64,000 nucleotides of DNA from Novisyntrophococcus fermenticellae (GCF_018866245.1 NZ_CP076458.1:2666001-2730000), one strand, 5' to 3'. Numbered from the stretch's first letter, positions 27,148 through 36,444 are shown. Notes: a model not told the origin generated them from the letters alone. Made by a program: numbers and translations.

Positions 27148-28158
27148 TTAATTGATTTCCGAAATCTTTACCGGTCTGTGTTCCTCATAGGATTTCTTCG
27201 CAGCCAGTCCCATCAAAACAGGACGTAATCCATCCATGACATTCAATGGGGTCTCTTTCTTATTTTCGATTGCATCTACAAAGGCTGCAATTTCTTTTCC
27301 ATAAGCTTCCATATAGCGTTCCAGGAAAAAGTACAGGGGCTTCTCGGCCGTTACGCCTTCCGAATTGCTTAAGACTGCCTGGGACTGGCTGTCATTGCTT
27401 ATGGAAATCATACCCTCCGAGCCAAAGACCTCCGCCCTCTGGTCATATCCATAAACTGCTTTTCTGCAGTTATCAATCACCGCTATGGCTCCATTTTCCA
27501 TCTGTAATGTTATGACCGCCGTATCCACATCTCCGGCTTCTCCGATGGCAGGATCCACCAGATTCGCTGCCTGCACATAGACCTCTGTGGCATCACAGCC
27601 AGTCAGAAAACAAGCCATATCAAAATCATGGATGGTCATATCCAGAAACATCCCGCCGGATACCTTCACATAATCAATTCCGGGCGGTTCCGGATCCCGT
27701 GAAGTAATCTTAATGACTTGCGGCTTACCTATCTTCCCCGCTGCCACTGCCTGCTGCATTGCCTCAAAATTATGGTCAAATCTCCTGTTAAAGCCCACCT
27801 GGTACTTTAGCCCGGTTCCTTCCAGTGCGGCAACAACCTTTTTGATTTTTTCCACGTCATGGTCAATCGGCTTCTCGCAAAACACATGCTTACCCGCACG
27901 AATGGCTTCCAGAGAAATCGGGGAATGCGTGTCTGTGGAAGAACAGATCAGTACCGCATCAATCTCAGGATCATCTATAATCTCTTTATAATCTTTCGTT
28001 GTGTGGACAACTCCCATGCTTTTTGCCCAGAGCTCCGTCTCCTCGTTCATAAATGGGTCCGCAACTGTTTTAATCACTGCATCCTTTATTCTGGTACTAA
28101 TACTTGTGATATGTACCTTTCCTATCCTGCCTGCCCCGATAATTCCTATTCTTACCAT
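27148..28158 (-). CDS. iolG: Inositol 2-dehydrogenase
   Basis: NAD-dependent oxidation of myo-inositol to scyllo-inosose. 336 aa, Gfo/Idh/MocA family: Rossmann GIIGAGRIGKVH, conserved EKPIDHD, and the catalytic Asp/His region DMTIHDFDMA. It sits between iolB and iolE and is preceded by AAGGAG. Confidence 0.93.
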   Translation of the reverse strand: MVRIGIIGAGRIGKVHITSISTRIKDAVIKTVADPFMNEETELWAKSMGVVHTTKDYKEIIDDPEIDAVLICSSTDTHSPISLEAIRAGKHVFCEKPIDHDVEKIKKVVAALEGTGLKYQVGFNRRFDHNFEAMQQAVAAGKIGKPQVIKITSRDPEPPGIDYVKVSGGMFLDMTIHDFDMACFLTGCDATEVYVQAANLVDPAIGEAGDVDTAVITLQMENGAIAVIDNCRKAVYGYDQRAEVFGSEGMISISNDSQSQAVLSNSEGVTAEKPLYFFLERYMEAYGKEIAAFVDAIENKKETPLNVMDGLRPVLMGLAAKKSYEEHRPVKISEIN

Positions 28159-28196
28159 CTTACTTTTCTCCTTATAATCCTTAGGTTTAAATTTAA

Positions 28197-28982
28197 TTAC
28201 AAGTCCGCTTCATGAAGCCAGGTATATCTTTCATCCTCGCAGCGGTCTGTCTGCAGCCATGGGTTCCCTTCTATATGGCGGATCATCCAGCAGGTATACA
28301 TCTGAAATCCAGGTGCCACTGCCTGAGGATGTAATTCTCCTCCCGGAATCGCTGAAAAACTGCCATCAACACTCTTGAACACCCGATCTCCCACAAAGCT
28401 TGCTCCAAATCCTTCCGGACGGTCAAATTTAAAATAATAGGTTTCCGGCTGTGGATGTCTGTGCGGCAGATATCCTGACCAGTTTCCCCTGTCGTTTAAT
28501 ACTTCTCCCAATACCATGTTGGAGTAGGGCGCAATATCATGATCAAAGATCGTATTCACCCTCCGTTTTGCTACATTACCGAATTTGCCCACACAGGAAT
28601 ATCCCCAGGGCGCATCTTTTGGAGCATAGATTCTGGCCGGAAATACTTTGTCATTGCGGGTGCACTGAACAAGTATCTCAGAATCCTCCTGCGCATCCAC
28701 CTTCACTTCTGTTGCACTGCATACATGTACACACCAGGGTCCTTCGGTGAATACATCTTTTCTGCTGACCTCTTTATGCTCTCCCCCCCAGGTAAAGGAG
28801 AGTTTACCGGAAAGCAGCAGGATTGCCATCTCTTCTCCGTTTTTTATAAAAGCTCTTGTATCTCCTGCCTTCATCCGGTAGACCCGGATATCCATCTGCA
28901 TCTCTTTGTATTCATTTTCATAGGTGGTGAGTACCTGTTCACCGCCTGCATCAAACTCAGGGTAACCAAATAGTTTTTCCAT
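28197..28982 (-). CDS. iolB: 5-deoxy-glucuronate isomerase
   Basis: Isomerises 5-deoxy-D-glucuronate to 2-deoxy-5-keto-gluconate. 261 aa, bicupin fold with metal-binding LPHRHPQPETYYFKF and a downstream GGELHPQAVAPGFQMYTCWMIRH segment. GGAGG precedes the ATG. It lies 13 bp after iolD. Confidence 0.95.
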   Translation of the reverse strand: MEKLFGYPEFDAGGEQVLTTYENEYKEMQMDIRVYRMKAGDTRAFIKNGEEMAILLLSGKLSFTWGGEHKEVSRKDVFTEGPWCVHVCSATEVKVDAQEDSEILVQCTRNDKVFPARIYAPKDAPWGYSCVGKFGNVAKRRVNTIFDHDIAPYSNMVLGEVLNDRGNWSGYLPHRHPQPETYYFKFDRPEGFGASFVGDRVFKSVDGSFSAIPGGELHPQAVAPGFQMYTCWMIRHIEGNPWLQTDRCEDERYTWLHEADL

Positions 28983-28995
28983 CCTGCAACCTCCT

Positions 28996-30927
28996 TTAAT
29001 AATCTCTCGCTTCTGTGCGGCCTTTCATAACCCCCGCACAGGCATCCCGTACGCTTTCCTTCTCCGATGTGGTCGCTATGCCCACATTCCACCAGGATTC
29101 ATATCCGTCTGTCATGGTCTTGGGGATTACTTTTAAATCAAAAAGGCAGGCAGTCTCCTGTTGTTTCGCATCCTCCAGGGCCTTGACCAATTCCTCGATG
29201 GTCTTACAGGTATAGGTTTTCAGACCATATCCTTCTCCGATTTTGGCATAGTCCACAGGAATCAGATTTCCTGCAGGCTTCCTGCCATCCGTATATCTAA
29301 ATTCAGTGGCCAGACTGCCAATCCCATGATTCATCTCCAGATTATTAATACATCCAAATCCACAATTATCAAAAATCAGAATATTTACTTTTTTTCGTTC
29401 CTGCATAATGGTCATAATTTCACTGTGCAGCATCTGGAAGCTGGAATCTCCCACGACACAATAGACTTCATTATCCGGCTCAGCAAATTTTACACCCAGT
29501 GTGGCCGCTACTTCATATCCCATACAGGAATATCCATATTCTGCATGATATCCACCTCTTTTATCCGTTCTCCACATCCGCTGCATACAGCTTGGAAGGG
29601 AGCCCCCTGCGGTAATAATCGTAGCGTCTTTACTAATACTTCTATTAATCGCCGCAAGGGCCGCTGTCTGTGTGATGCTTCCCCCCGTCATCCTGACAAA
29701 TTCCGGTATAGTCCGGGGATCCCTGGCTTGAATTTCCGGCACAAAGTCTTCACCTGTATAGGTAATTCCTCCCAGGCGCTCCAGTTCTTTATTCCAGACC
29801 GCTTTTGCCGCTTCTATCTCTCCTTTGTAAGAAGAAAGATACTTCCGGCTCCTCAGTTCTTCCGCCAATGCATGAAGTGTTGCCTCCGCATCTCCCACGG
29901 CTTTAACTGCATCCATCTTATAGGCATGGAAGCGATTGTTATTGATCGTCACCATCTTTACATCCTTGTTTCGGAACAGGTGCTTGGAACTTGTCGTGAA
30001 GTCAGACAGCCGGGAGCCTACAGCGATGACCACATCTGCGTCCTGTGCAATAATATTGGAGGCATAAGTCCCGGTTACCCCGATTCCTCCCAGGCAGTAA
30101 GGATGGCTGGATTTGCAGGCGCTCTTTCCCGCCTGGCTCTCCCCAAAGGGAATATGAAACTCTTCGCAGAATCTTTCCACTGTCTCACCTGCTTCGGAGT
30201 ATCGGACACCTCCGCCCACAATCAGCAAGGGTTTCTCTGCCCGGGCAATGATGTCTGCAATCTCTTCGATTTCTTCTTGTACGGCCACCGGACGGGTAAT
30301 TCTATGAATCCGTTTCCGAAAGAAATAATCCGGATAATCATAGGATTCCCCCTCTACATCCTGGGGAAGTGCGATACAACAGGCTCCGGTTTCGGCCGGA
30401 TCGGTTAACACCCGCATGGCACCTACAAGCGCTGTCATCACCTGCTCCGGACGGTTGATTCTGTCCCAATACTTGCAGACCGGTTTAAATGCATCGTTTG
30501 TAGTCGTTGCCAGGCTGCTGCTTTGCTCAAGCTGCTGCAGTACGGGATCCGGCTGCCGGGAGGCAAATGTATCTGCCGGAAATACCAGAAGCGGTATATT
30601 ATTTACGGTAGCGGTGGCACATGCGGTCACCATATTGGCTGCTCCGGGACCTATGGAAGAGGCACACGGTATGATGGCCTTCCTGTTCTTCTGCTTTGCA
30701 AATGCAATGGCCGTATGGCACATTCCCTGTTCGTTCCTTCCCTGCATAATCTTCAGCTGTCCCGGATTCGTATCCAGTGCTTCCCCTAATCCCACTGCAA
30801 TTCCATGTCCGAATATGGTAAAAAACCCTTCTACGAATTTAGACTCAACTCCATCCATGGAAACATACTGTCGGTCCAGAAATTTCACAATCGCCTGCGC
30901 AACCGTCATTCTTGTTGTATCTCCCAT
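28996..30927 (-). CDS. iolD: 3D-(3,5/4)-trihydroxycyclohexane-1,2-dione acylhydrolase
   Basis: Thiamine-diphosphate enzyme that opens the inositol-derived ring to 5-deoxy-glucuronate. 643 aa in the acetolactate synthase-like three-domain order. The N-terminal ThDP pyrimidine-binding part has GHGIAVGLGEAL. The central domain has IVGGGVRYSEAGE. The C-terminal ThDP diphosphate site is VVGDSSFQML...NCGFGCINN. It lies 21 bp after iolC. Confidence 0.95.
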   Translation of the reverse strand: MGDTTRMTVAQAIVKFLDRQYVSMDGVESKFVEGFFTIFGHGIAVGLGEALDTNPGQLKIMQGRNEQGMCHTAIAFAKQKNRKAIIPCASSIGPGAANMVTACATATVNNIPLLVFPADTFASRQPDPVLQQLEQSSSLATTTNDAFKPVCKYWDRINRPEQVMTALVGAMRVLTDPAETGACCIALPQDVEGESYDYPDYFFRKRIHRITRPVAVQEEIEEIADIIARAEKPLLIVGGGVRYSEAGETVERFCEEFHIPFGESQAGKSACKSSHPYCLGGIGVTGTYASNIIAQDADVVIAVGSRLSDFTTSSKHLFRNKDVKMVTINNNRFHAYKMDAVKAVGDAEATLHALAEELRSRKYLSSYKGEIEAAKAVWNKELERLGGITYTGEDFVPEIQARDPRTIPEFVRMTGGSITQTAALAAINRSISKDATIITAGGSLPSCMQRMWRTDKRGGYHAEYGYSCMGYEVAATLGVKFAEPDNEVYCVVGDSSFQMLHSEIMTIMQERKKVNILIFDNCGFGCINNLEMNHGIGSLATEFRYTDGRKPAGNLIPVDYAKIGEGYGLKTYTCKTIEELVKALEDAKQQETACLFDLKVIPKTMTDGYESWWNVGIATTSEKESVRDACAGVMKGRTEARDY

Positions 30928-30948
30928 CCTTCTCGCTCCTTTCCTGTC

Positions 30949-31983
30949 TTATACCCTCGCTATCATCTCGCCAAATTTTTCTTTTTCATCTTTTATAAAT
31001 GCATGTACTTCATCCGGGCCCGGAAGATCATCCGAGCAATTATTACTTCTCACCATCATAGAAGCTTCAGCGGAACCAAATTCCAGACAGTCAATGATCT
31101 CCCATCCCTGATATAAACCGTATAAAAATCCCGCTCCATACCCGTCACCGCCTCCAAATCCTTTTCTGGCCTCTACAGGAAAAGGTTTAATGGAATAGCG
31201 CTGCCCGTCACAGGTATAAGCAGTGGAACCTTTCATTCCATGCTTAATCACAACAATTTTTGCATGGTATCCCTGCCACAGAGCGGCCGATTCTTCGTCA
31301 GACATCCCTGGTTTTATCAGGTTTTCAGTCAGGTCAAATTCCTCCCGCGAACCCATAATAATGTCCGCCTCTTTAGCCACTGCAGAGTAGTATATAGAAA
31401 TCTCATCCTTATTTTTCCAGTTATATGCCCGGTAATCTATGTCGAAGATAATCCTGGTATGGTTTTTCTTCGCCAGCATTACGGCTTTTAAAGCCGCCTC
31501 CCTGGATGGACTTTCCGCAAGAGACGTACCCGAAATTAAAAGTGCTTTTGTCTGCTTTATGTAATCTTCATCGATATCCGTCACGTGAAGCTGTAAATCA
31601 GCAATGCAATTCCGATACATCAGAATACTGCTCTCCCTGGAGGAAAGCATTTCTGTAAAAGTCAATCCGAGTTTTTCTCCTCCCTTACATCTGGTAATCT
31701 GAGAAGTATCGATTCCTTCCCCATTAAAATAGTCCACCACGAAGTCTCCGAACTGGTCATCGGATACCTTCCCGATAAATCCCGCCTTCATTCCGTGACG
31801 GGTGACCCCCACGGCAATATTAGCAGGCGACCCTCCCACATACTTTTCAAACATATGGACATCCTTCAATGGCTTAAATCCCTCTTTCACCTGATCATTA
31901 TAGGCAGGATTAAAATCGATAGCCACACGTCCCAAAAGTGCAATGTCCATAGGTCTCGATGCGTCAAAATCCACATAGCTCAT
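30949..31983 (-). CDS. iolC: 5-dehydro-2-deoxygluconokinase
   Basis: PfkB-family kinase phosphorylating 2-deoxy-5-keto-gluconate. About 344 aa, with LLGRVAIDFNPAYND near the start, FEKYVGGSPANIAVGVTRHG, and the anion hole/catalytic base motif GFGGGDGYGAGFLYGL. ATG at 31983 is chosen (GGGAGG 7 nt upstream); an in-frame extension to 32016 is unlikely. First gene of the iol operon. The aldolase iolJ and dehydrogenase iolA that would finish the pathway are not in the window. Confidence 0.95.
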   Translation of the reverse strand: MSYVDFDASRPMDIALLGRVAIDFNPAYNDQVKEGFKPLKDVHMFEKYVGGSPANIAVGVTRHGMKAGFIGKVSDDQFGDFVVDYFNGEGIDTSQITRCKGGEKLGLTFTEMLSSRESSILMYRNCIADLQLHVTDIDEDYIKQTKALLISGTSLAESPSREAALKAVMLAKKNHTRIIFDIDYRAYNWKNKDEISIYYSAVAKEADIIMGSREEFDLTENLIKPGMSDEESAALWQGYHAKIVVIKHGMKGSTAYTCDGQRYSIKPFPVEARKGFGGGDGYGAGFLYGLYQGWEIIDCLEFGSAEASMMVRSNNCSDDLPGPDEVHAFIKDEKEKFGEMIARV

Positions 31984-32057
31984 AGTTCTTCCTCCCTGCT
32001 CGTGCCCTGCATACACCCAATCTGCTTTGCGTGCCTTTTTATTATTTGCGTGCTTTC

Positions 32058-32147
32058 ATGTGCTTATTTATATTGTCATATTAGCACATGCTTGGCACCC
32101 TATGCAATACAGAAAACATTTTTCCATCCGTTTTCATGTTTTGCATA
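32058..32147. promoter_or_regulatory. Operator-like inverted repeats upstream of iolC
   Basis: Two inverted repeats lie between iolC and the LacI regulator gene. ATGTGCT (32058-32064) faces AGCACAT (32083-32089). TATGCAATACAGAAAA (32101-32116) faces TTTTCATGTTTTGCATA (32131-32147). They are candidates for binding by the adjacent LacI-type regulator. Confidence 0.4.
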
Positions 32148-32173
32148 ATATTCGATGTTTATTTTTGTCTATT

Positions 32174-32228
32174 TACTACAACAACAGACCACCACCGGTC
32201 TCGAGGCCAGTGGTGGTCTGTTGTTTTC
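32174..32228. terminator. Terminator after the LacI regulator gene
   Basis: ACAACAGACCACCAC and GTGGTGGTCTGTTGT form a stem of about 15 bp around a 14-nt partly paired loop, downstream of the minus-strand regulator gene and upstream of iolC. The best T run is on the plus strand, so direction is uncertain. Confidence 0.65.
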
Positions 32229-32243
32229 TATTAGAGATTATAA

Positions 32244-33281
32244 TTAAAGATTATATCTTGTTTTGATTCTGATTTCCGTATACATATATTCACGATCCGG
32301 CTCTTTGCCCCATAAGAGTTTATCGGCCAGAATAGACAAGGCTCTATATCCCTGCTCGAAACCTTCCTGATCGATAAGAAAGTCTACAGTCCCTTCCTTT
32401 AGTGCTATTTTATTCTTAGGCGTCAAATCATAGATAATGACATATGGACGCTTTTCCGGTTTCAATTGTTCAAAAGCCTTTTTCACTCCTGCCTGTCCCC
32501 CGGAAGCCAGAAAAATTCCTTCCAGATCCGGAAACGCCGCCAGGGTATTGAGGATAATCTTTTCGACTTCCCCGGTATCGTCAAAGCTGCTCTGCACCCC
32601 TACCGGCTCTACGTCAGGAAATCCTTTCTTCAATTCCTCCAGAAATCCGTCCATCCTTTGACTTCCCGCACTGTTGGAAAAGTAGCCTGTGATGCCCAGC
32701 ACCTTTCCTCTCCCCCGCATCATCAAACCCATAAGTCCGGCAGCTGTCTGTCCGCTTTTCCGGTTATCCAGCCCTACGAAGCAACTACGTGCCGTTCCTA
32801 CAATATCCGTATTAAATGTAACAACAGGGATATTCCTCTCTTGTATCAGATGATTGAGCCGCAGACGAACATCGTCACACTCCACCGGCATGATGGCAAG
32901 GGCATCAATCCCCTCTGCTTCAAGATCATCTATAAACATCAGCTGTTCCCTTTCATCGACAGAAGCGCTTTCCCTCAGTAAGACCTCTATCCTCTGGTTT
33001 TTCAGCTTTTCCCTTGCCTCCTCTATGCCATGATTTACCGAAATCATAAAAGAAGACCCGGATAATTGTGTAATCACTCCTATCCTTTTTACCCTGTTTT
33101 CCGGATTTTCACTTCCCGGCAGGGTTCTCTGCTGTCTTGGAATATAGCCAATTTCATGGGCAATTTGCTCAATCCTTGCAGCCACCTCCGGTTTTACCCT
33201 CCCACGATGATTCAGGGCTCTGTCCACTGTTCCCCGGGATACACCTGCCAGTTCTGCAATCTGCTGTATCGTTCCTGCCAT
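32244..33281 (-). CDS. LacI-family transcriptional regulator, probable inositol operon repressor
   Basis: 345 aa. The N-terminal LacI helix-turn-helix (TIQQIAELAGVSRGTVDRAL, residues 4-23) is followed by a hinge and a periplasmic-binding-protein-like sensor domain (about 65-340; GVITQLSGSSFMISVNHGIEEA, NTDIVGTARSCFVGLDNRKSG). The position just upstream of iolC suggests it controls the iol genes; B. subtilis IolR is of the DeoR type, so this would be a different regulator class. AGAGG is 8 nt before the ATG and lies in the end of the CcdA-TlpA gene, 5 bp away. Confidence 0.88.
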   Translation of the reverse strand: MAGTIQQIAELAGVSRGTVDRALNHRGRVKPEVAARIEQIAHEIGYIPRQQRTLPGSENPENRVKRIGVITQLSGSSFMISVNHGIEEAREKLKNQRIEVLLRESASVDEREQLMFIDDLEAEGIDALAIMPVECDDVRLRLNHLIQERNIPVVTFNTDIVGTARSCFVGLDNRKSGQTAAGLMGLMMRGRGKVLGITGYFSNSAGSQRMDGFLEELKKGFPDVEPVGVQSSFDDTGEVEKIILNTLAAFPDLEGIFLASGGQAGVKKAFEQLKPEKRPYVIIYDLTPKNKIALKEGTVDFLIDQEGFEQGYRALSILADKLLWGKEPDREYMYTEIRIKTRYNL

Positions 33282-33286
33282 ACGTT

Positions 33287-34558
33287 TTACCTCTTGCCCT
33301 CCATCGTCTGTTTGATAATACTTCTCATCGTATCTTCGCTGATCTGGCCGGAGACATAGCCAAAAACTTTTCCTTCCTTGTTAATCATAAAAGTAGTGGG
33401 ATAAGAATAAACTCCATATTCTGCAAATATCTTACCTCCGGGATCCATCAGAACCGGATATGTATATCCGTTTTCATCCAGAAATTGCAGGATTCCATCC
33501 TCTGATGTCTCCTTTCCATAATCCGGTGCAGCAATACCCAACACCACAAGCTCTTCCTTGCCTTCAGCACTCGTTTCTTCATAAATCTTCTGTATATCAG
33601 GCATTTCCGCACGGCAGGGAGGACACCATGTGGCCCAGAAGTTCAGGAAAACTGTTTTCCCTTTGTACTCTGAAAGTGTATGGCTGTTTCCGTACTGATC
33701 GGTCAGGGTAAAATCATAGCTGTCAGGCAGTTCCTGCTGTTCTTCTGCAGATGAATTGCTCTGCGCAGACGGCTTTGTCTCTGCACTGCTGCTCTGTTCC
33801 TCTTTTTTCTCCGGGGATGTGGCTGTAGATACTTTTGATAAATAGCCCGTAATTGAGTTCATATTCCCTGTAAACATCATAATTCCCATCAACACCATCA
33901 AAATCCCGCCTATTTTTACCGTATACCGAACAACTTTTCCATGCTTCTTAAACAAGTCAAGAAGCGTGCTGGTAAACAGGCCCACTGCCAGAAATGGCAG
34001 GACAAAACCAAGCGTATAGACGCCAATCAGCAGAAATCCCATAGCCTTTGTGCCGGCTGAAGCTGTCATAAGCAGCACGCTCGCCAGAGCAGGACCGACA
34101 CAGGGTGTCCATGCAAAGCTGAACGTAAAACCCATAAGCAGAGCCACCCAGGGTGACATAGCCATCGTATTCATTTTGATTGGAAGCCTATGTTCTTTCC
34201 CCAACATATCCGATTTTCCGAAAATCCCCAATTGATAAAGCCCAAATAGAATAACCAGAATTCCTCCGATTCGGGCAAACAGCATCTGATTGCTGTTAAA
34301 AAATCTGCCCGCCGCAGAAACTCCCATTCCCAGCAAAAAGAAGGCTGCACTCACCCCCAGCACAAAGAAAAATGTATTGAGCATTACTTTACTTCGCTGG
34401 TAACTGATTCTTCCATCTTCTCCAACCACATGGGTTCCCCCTGACAAATAACCGATATACAACGGTATCAGAGGCAGTACACATGGGGAAAAGAAACTGA
34501 GCAATCCTTGCAGAAAGACCGTCAGCACCGGCACACTCACATCTAAAGAAAATCCCAT
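33287..34558 (-). CDS. CcdA/DsbD-like membrane domain fused to a TlpA-like thioredoxin domain
   Basis: 423-aa membrane thiol-disulfide protein. Residues 1 to about 240 form the CcdA-type six-helix electron carrier with its paired cysteines in FFSPCVLPLIPLYIGYL and AWTPCVGPALASVL. A Ser/Glu-rich linker (about 245-280) leads to an extracytoplasmic thioredoxin/TlpA domain (about 285-420) with active site ATWCPPCRAEMP and cis-Pro region YSYPTTFMINKEG. It probably passes cytoplasmic reducing power to exported proteins. It stands immediately upstream of the LacI-type gene on the same strand. Confidence 0.93.
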   Translation of the reverse strand: MGFSLDVSVPVLTVFLQGLLSFFSPCVLPLIPLYIGYLSGGTHVVGEDGRISYQRSKVMLNTFFFVLGVSAAFFLLGMGVSAAGRFFNSNQMLFARIGGILVILFGLYQLGIFGKSDMLGKEHRLPIKMNTMAMSPWVALLMGFTFSFAWTPCVGPALASVLLMTASAGTKAMGFLLIGVYTLGFVLPFLAVGLFTSTLLDLFKKHGKVVRYTVKIGGILMVLMGIMMFTGNMNSITGYLSKVSTATSPEKKEEQSSSAETKPSAQSNSSAEEQQELPDSYDFTLTDQYGNSHTLSEYKGKTVFLNFWATWCPPCRAEMPDIQKIYEETSAEGKEELVVLGIAAPDYGKETSEDGILQFLDENGYTYPVLMDPGGKIFAEYGVYSYPTTFMINKEGKVFGYVSGQISEDTMRSIIKQTMEGKR

Positions 34559-34588
34559 ATATTTATCTCCTTGTATCTTCGTTTTTAA

Positions 34589-34831
34589 CTACGCAACAAT
34601 TTTTGTTATAAAAAGCGATTCCATATCTATATTCTTAAACATCTTTGCATGTTTGATTTCAATTATCACAGCGGGTTTTCTGACATCGTAACTCTTAATT
34701 AGAATATCCGGTCTTCCCTCCCCCGCTTCCCGATTGGATTCAACAAGATACTCCTGTACATTGTTTAAAATCTCCCGTAGAATTTTTCTAAAATCATCCC
34801 GCCCAAGAGGCAAAGCCTTATGCTCCTGCAT
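34589..34831 (-). pseudogene. Remnant of a PD-(D/E)XK nuclease-superfamily / AAA-ATPase-like protein (DUF1703 type)
   Basis: 80 aa resembling only the nuclease-like core near the end of a much longer (about 500-aa) family: NREAGEGRPDILIKSYDVRKP then VIIEIKHAK, giving the D...ExK motif. The N-terminal ATPase-like region is absent, and the C-terminus departs from the family after HAKMF. There is a fair start, but I read it as a decayed fragment. Full-length relatives occur in many copies in gut Firmicutes and Bacteroidetes; their function is not established. Confidence 0.6.
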
Positions 34832-34924
34832 ATACTCACCTTTCCTTTATCCATCTCTGTAACCGTATGACTCTGCTATCAACATATTTGATTTTGCCCG
34901 TTTTGTCAATAGATATTGAAGCAA

Positions 34925-34933
34925 CATATAGTA
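34925..34933 (+). promoter_or_regulatory. Sigma-K-like -10 element upstream of dpaA
   Basis: CATATAGTA fits the sigma-K -10 form CATAnnnTA about 40 nt before the dpaA start. I see no good AC-type -35 at the right distance, so support is weak; the regulon context (dipicolinate synthase) is what makes it worth noting. Confidence 0.35.
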
Positions 34934-34973
34934 AATAAGAGATTATCAGACATCAAGGAGTCAGGCCTATCTT

Positions 34974-35828
34974 ATGAAAAATATTAATTTTGCTGTTATC
35001 GGCGGCGATATGCGTCAGGTATATATCAGTGAAGGGTTAGCTTCCCTTGGATATACAGTATGCGATTATGCGTTATGTACAGAAACCGCCAATCCTTCCA
35101 TCTGTCATGCTTCTACCATTGAAGAAGCCATCTGCAACACTTCAGCTATCATAGCCCCCGTTCCCCTGGTGCGGAATCGAGTCTTCAACCAGCAGACTTT
35201 AAATACAGATCTGACGCTTGAAAGCCTTTGTTCACTTCTGCAAAACGGCCAATATTTCTTTGCCGGTTCCATACCGGAATTTTTTAATACGGCTTTATTA
35301 GAAAAGGGGATCTCCACCTGTGATTTCATGAAAGAGGAAGAGATTGTGTTCTATAATACGATAGCCACTGCTGAAGGGGCCATTTGTGAAGCAATTTCAA
35401 AAAGTCCTTACAATCTTCACCGAAGTTCCTGCCTGGTTCTTGGATATGGGAAATGTGGCAGAACCCTGGCATCTTATCTGAAAGGAATGTTCTGTAATGT
35501 GACCGTCTGTGCCAGAAGCTCCAAGGCCAGAGCAGAGGCAGAGATTCTGGCAGATCAGGCAATCGACATACATCAGTTGGAGCAAAAGCTGGAGCACTTT
35601 ACCTTTATCTTCAATACAATACCAGGTTTACTGCTCACAAAAGATCTTTTAGAAAAACTAAACTCCAATGCCTTGATTATTGACATCGCTACGGCTCCCG
35701 GAGGTGTTGACTATGAAGCAGCCGCCAGGCTGGGACTTTCCGCAAATCTTTGCCCCGGTCTTCCGGGCAAATACGCGCCAAAATCCTCTGCCGATGCCAT
35801 GATTCGGTTTATAACTCACCAACTATAA
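34974..35828 (+). CDS. dpaA: Dipicolinate synthase subunit A
   Basis: SpoVFA-type protein of 284 aa, which with DpaB oxidises dihydrodipicolinate to dipicolinic acid in the mother cell during sporulation. It has a D-isomer-dehydrogenase-like NAD(P)-binding fold: NINFAVIGGDMRQVYISEGL at the N-terminus, VLGYGKCGRTLASYLKG (Rossmann) and LIIDIATAPGGVDYEAA. It precedes dpaB by 22 bp. Its presence shows the organism forms endospores. Confidence 0.95.
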   Translation: MKNINFAVIGGDMRQVYISEGLASLGYTVCDYALCTETANPSICHASTIEEAICNTSAIIAPVPLVRNRVFNQQTLNTDLTLESLCSLLQNGQYFFAGSIPEFFNTALLEKGISTCDFMKEEEIVFYNTIATAEGAICEAISKSPYNLHRSSCLVLGYGKCGRTLASYLKGMFCNVTVCARSSKARAEAEILADQAIDIHQLEQKLEHFTFIFNTIPGLLLTKDLLEKLNSNALIIDIATAPGGVDYEAAARLGLSANLCPGLPGKYAPKSSADAMIRFITHQL

Positions 35829-35850
35829 CTTATCTAAGGAGGTTGACGGT

Positions 35851-36429
35851 ATGAATTTAAAAGAAAAGAAAGTAGGTGTAGCCTTTACCGGTTCCTTTTG
35901 TACCTATAAATCTGTATTTACAGAATTACAGAAACTTGCAGATGAGGGAGCAATTGTGCAGACCATCTTCTCCGATGCTTCTCAGACAATAGACAGCCGC
36001 TTCGGCAAAACACAGGATTTTGTTGATGAGGCAAGACGTATCACAGGTATTGAACCTATGCTGACCATTGGCCAGGCAGAACCCATCGGGCCGAAAGGAC
36101 TTCTGGACATCGTTGTAATTCTCCCATGCACAGGAAATACCATTGCAAAACTGGCCAATGGTATTACCGACACACCTGCCCTGATGGCCGCTAAAGCACA
36201 TCTCAGGAACGAAAGACCCCTGGTGATATCCATCTCTACCAACGATGCTCTGGGAATCAATATGAAAAATATTGGTTTACTAATGAATATGAAGCACATC
36301 TTCTTCGTTCCATTTGGGCAGGATAGTCCTGAAAATAAGCCGAATTCCATGATTGCCCATACGGAACTTTTGATTCCGACGCTGGAAGCCGCCCTTTTGA
36401 ACAAACAATATCAGCCGGTTATCCGATAA
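35851..36429 (+). CDS. dpaB: Dipicolinate synthase subunit B
   Basis: SpoVFB-type flavoprotein-like subunit of 192 aa: GVAFTGSFCTYKSVFTELQ, IFSDASQTIDSRFG, VILPCTGNTIAKLANGITDTPALMAAKAHLRN. Typical length. AAGGAGG precedes the ATG. Partner of DpaA, and 15 bp before the asparagine synthetase gene. Confidence 0.95.
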   Translation: MNLKEKKVGVAFTGSFCTYKSVFTELQKLADEGAIVQTIFSDASQTIDSRFGKTQDFVDEARRITGIEPMLTIGQAEPIGPKGLLDIVVILPCTGNTIAKLANGITDTPALMAAKAHLRNERPLVISISTNDALGINMKNIGLLMNMKHIFFVPFGQDSPENKPNSMIAHTELLIPTLEAALLNKQYQPVIR

Positions 36430-36444
36430 CGGAAAGGAGAAGCT

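Noticed and set aside
29161..30408. 415-codon plus-strand open frame inside iolD
   Set aside because: Antisense shadow of iolD, whose ThDP motifs and start site are clear.
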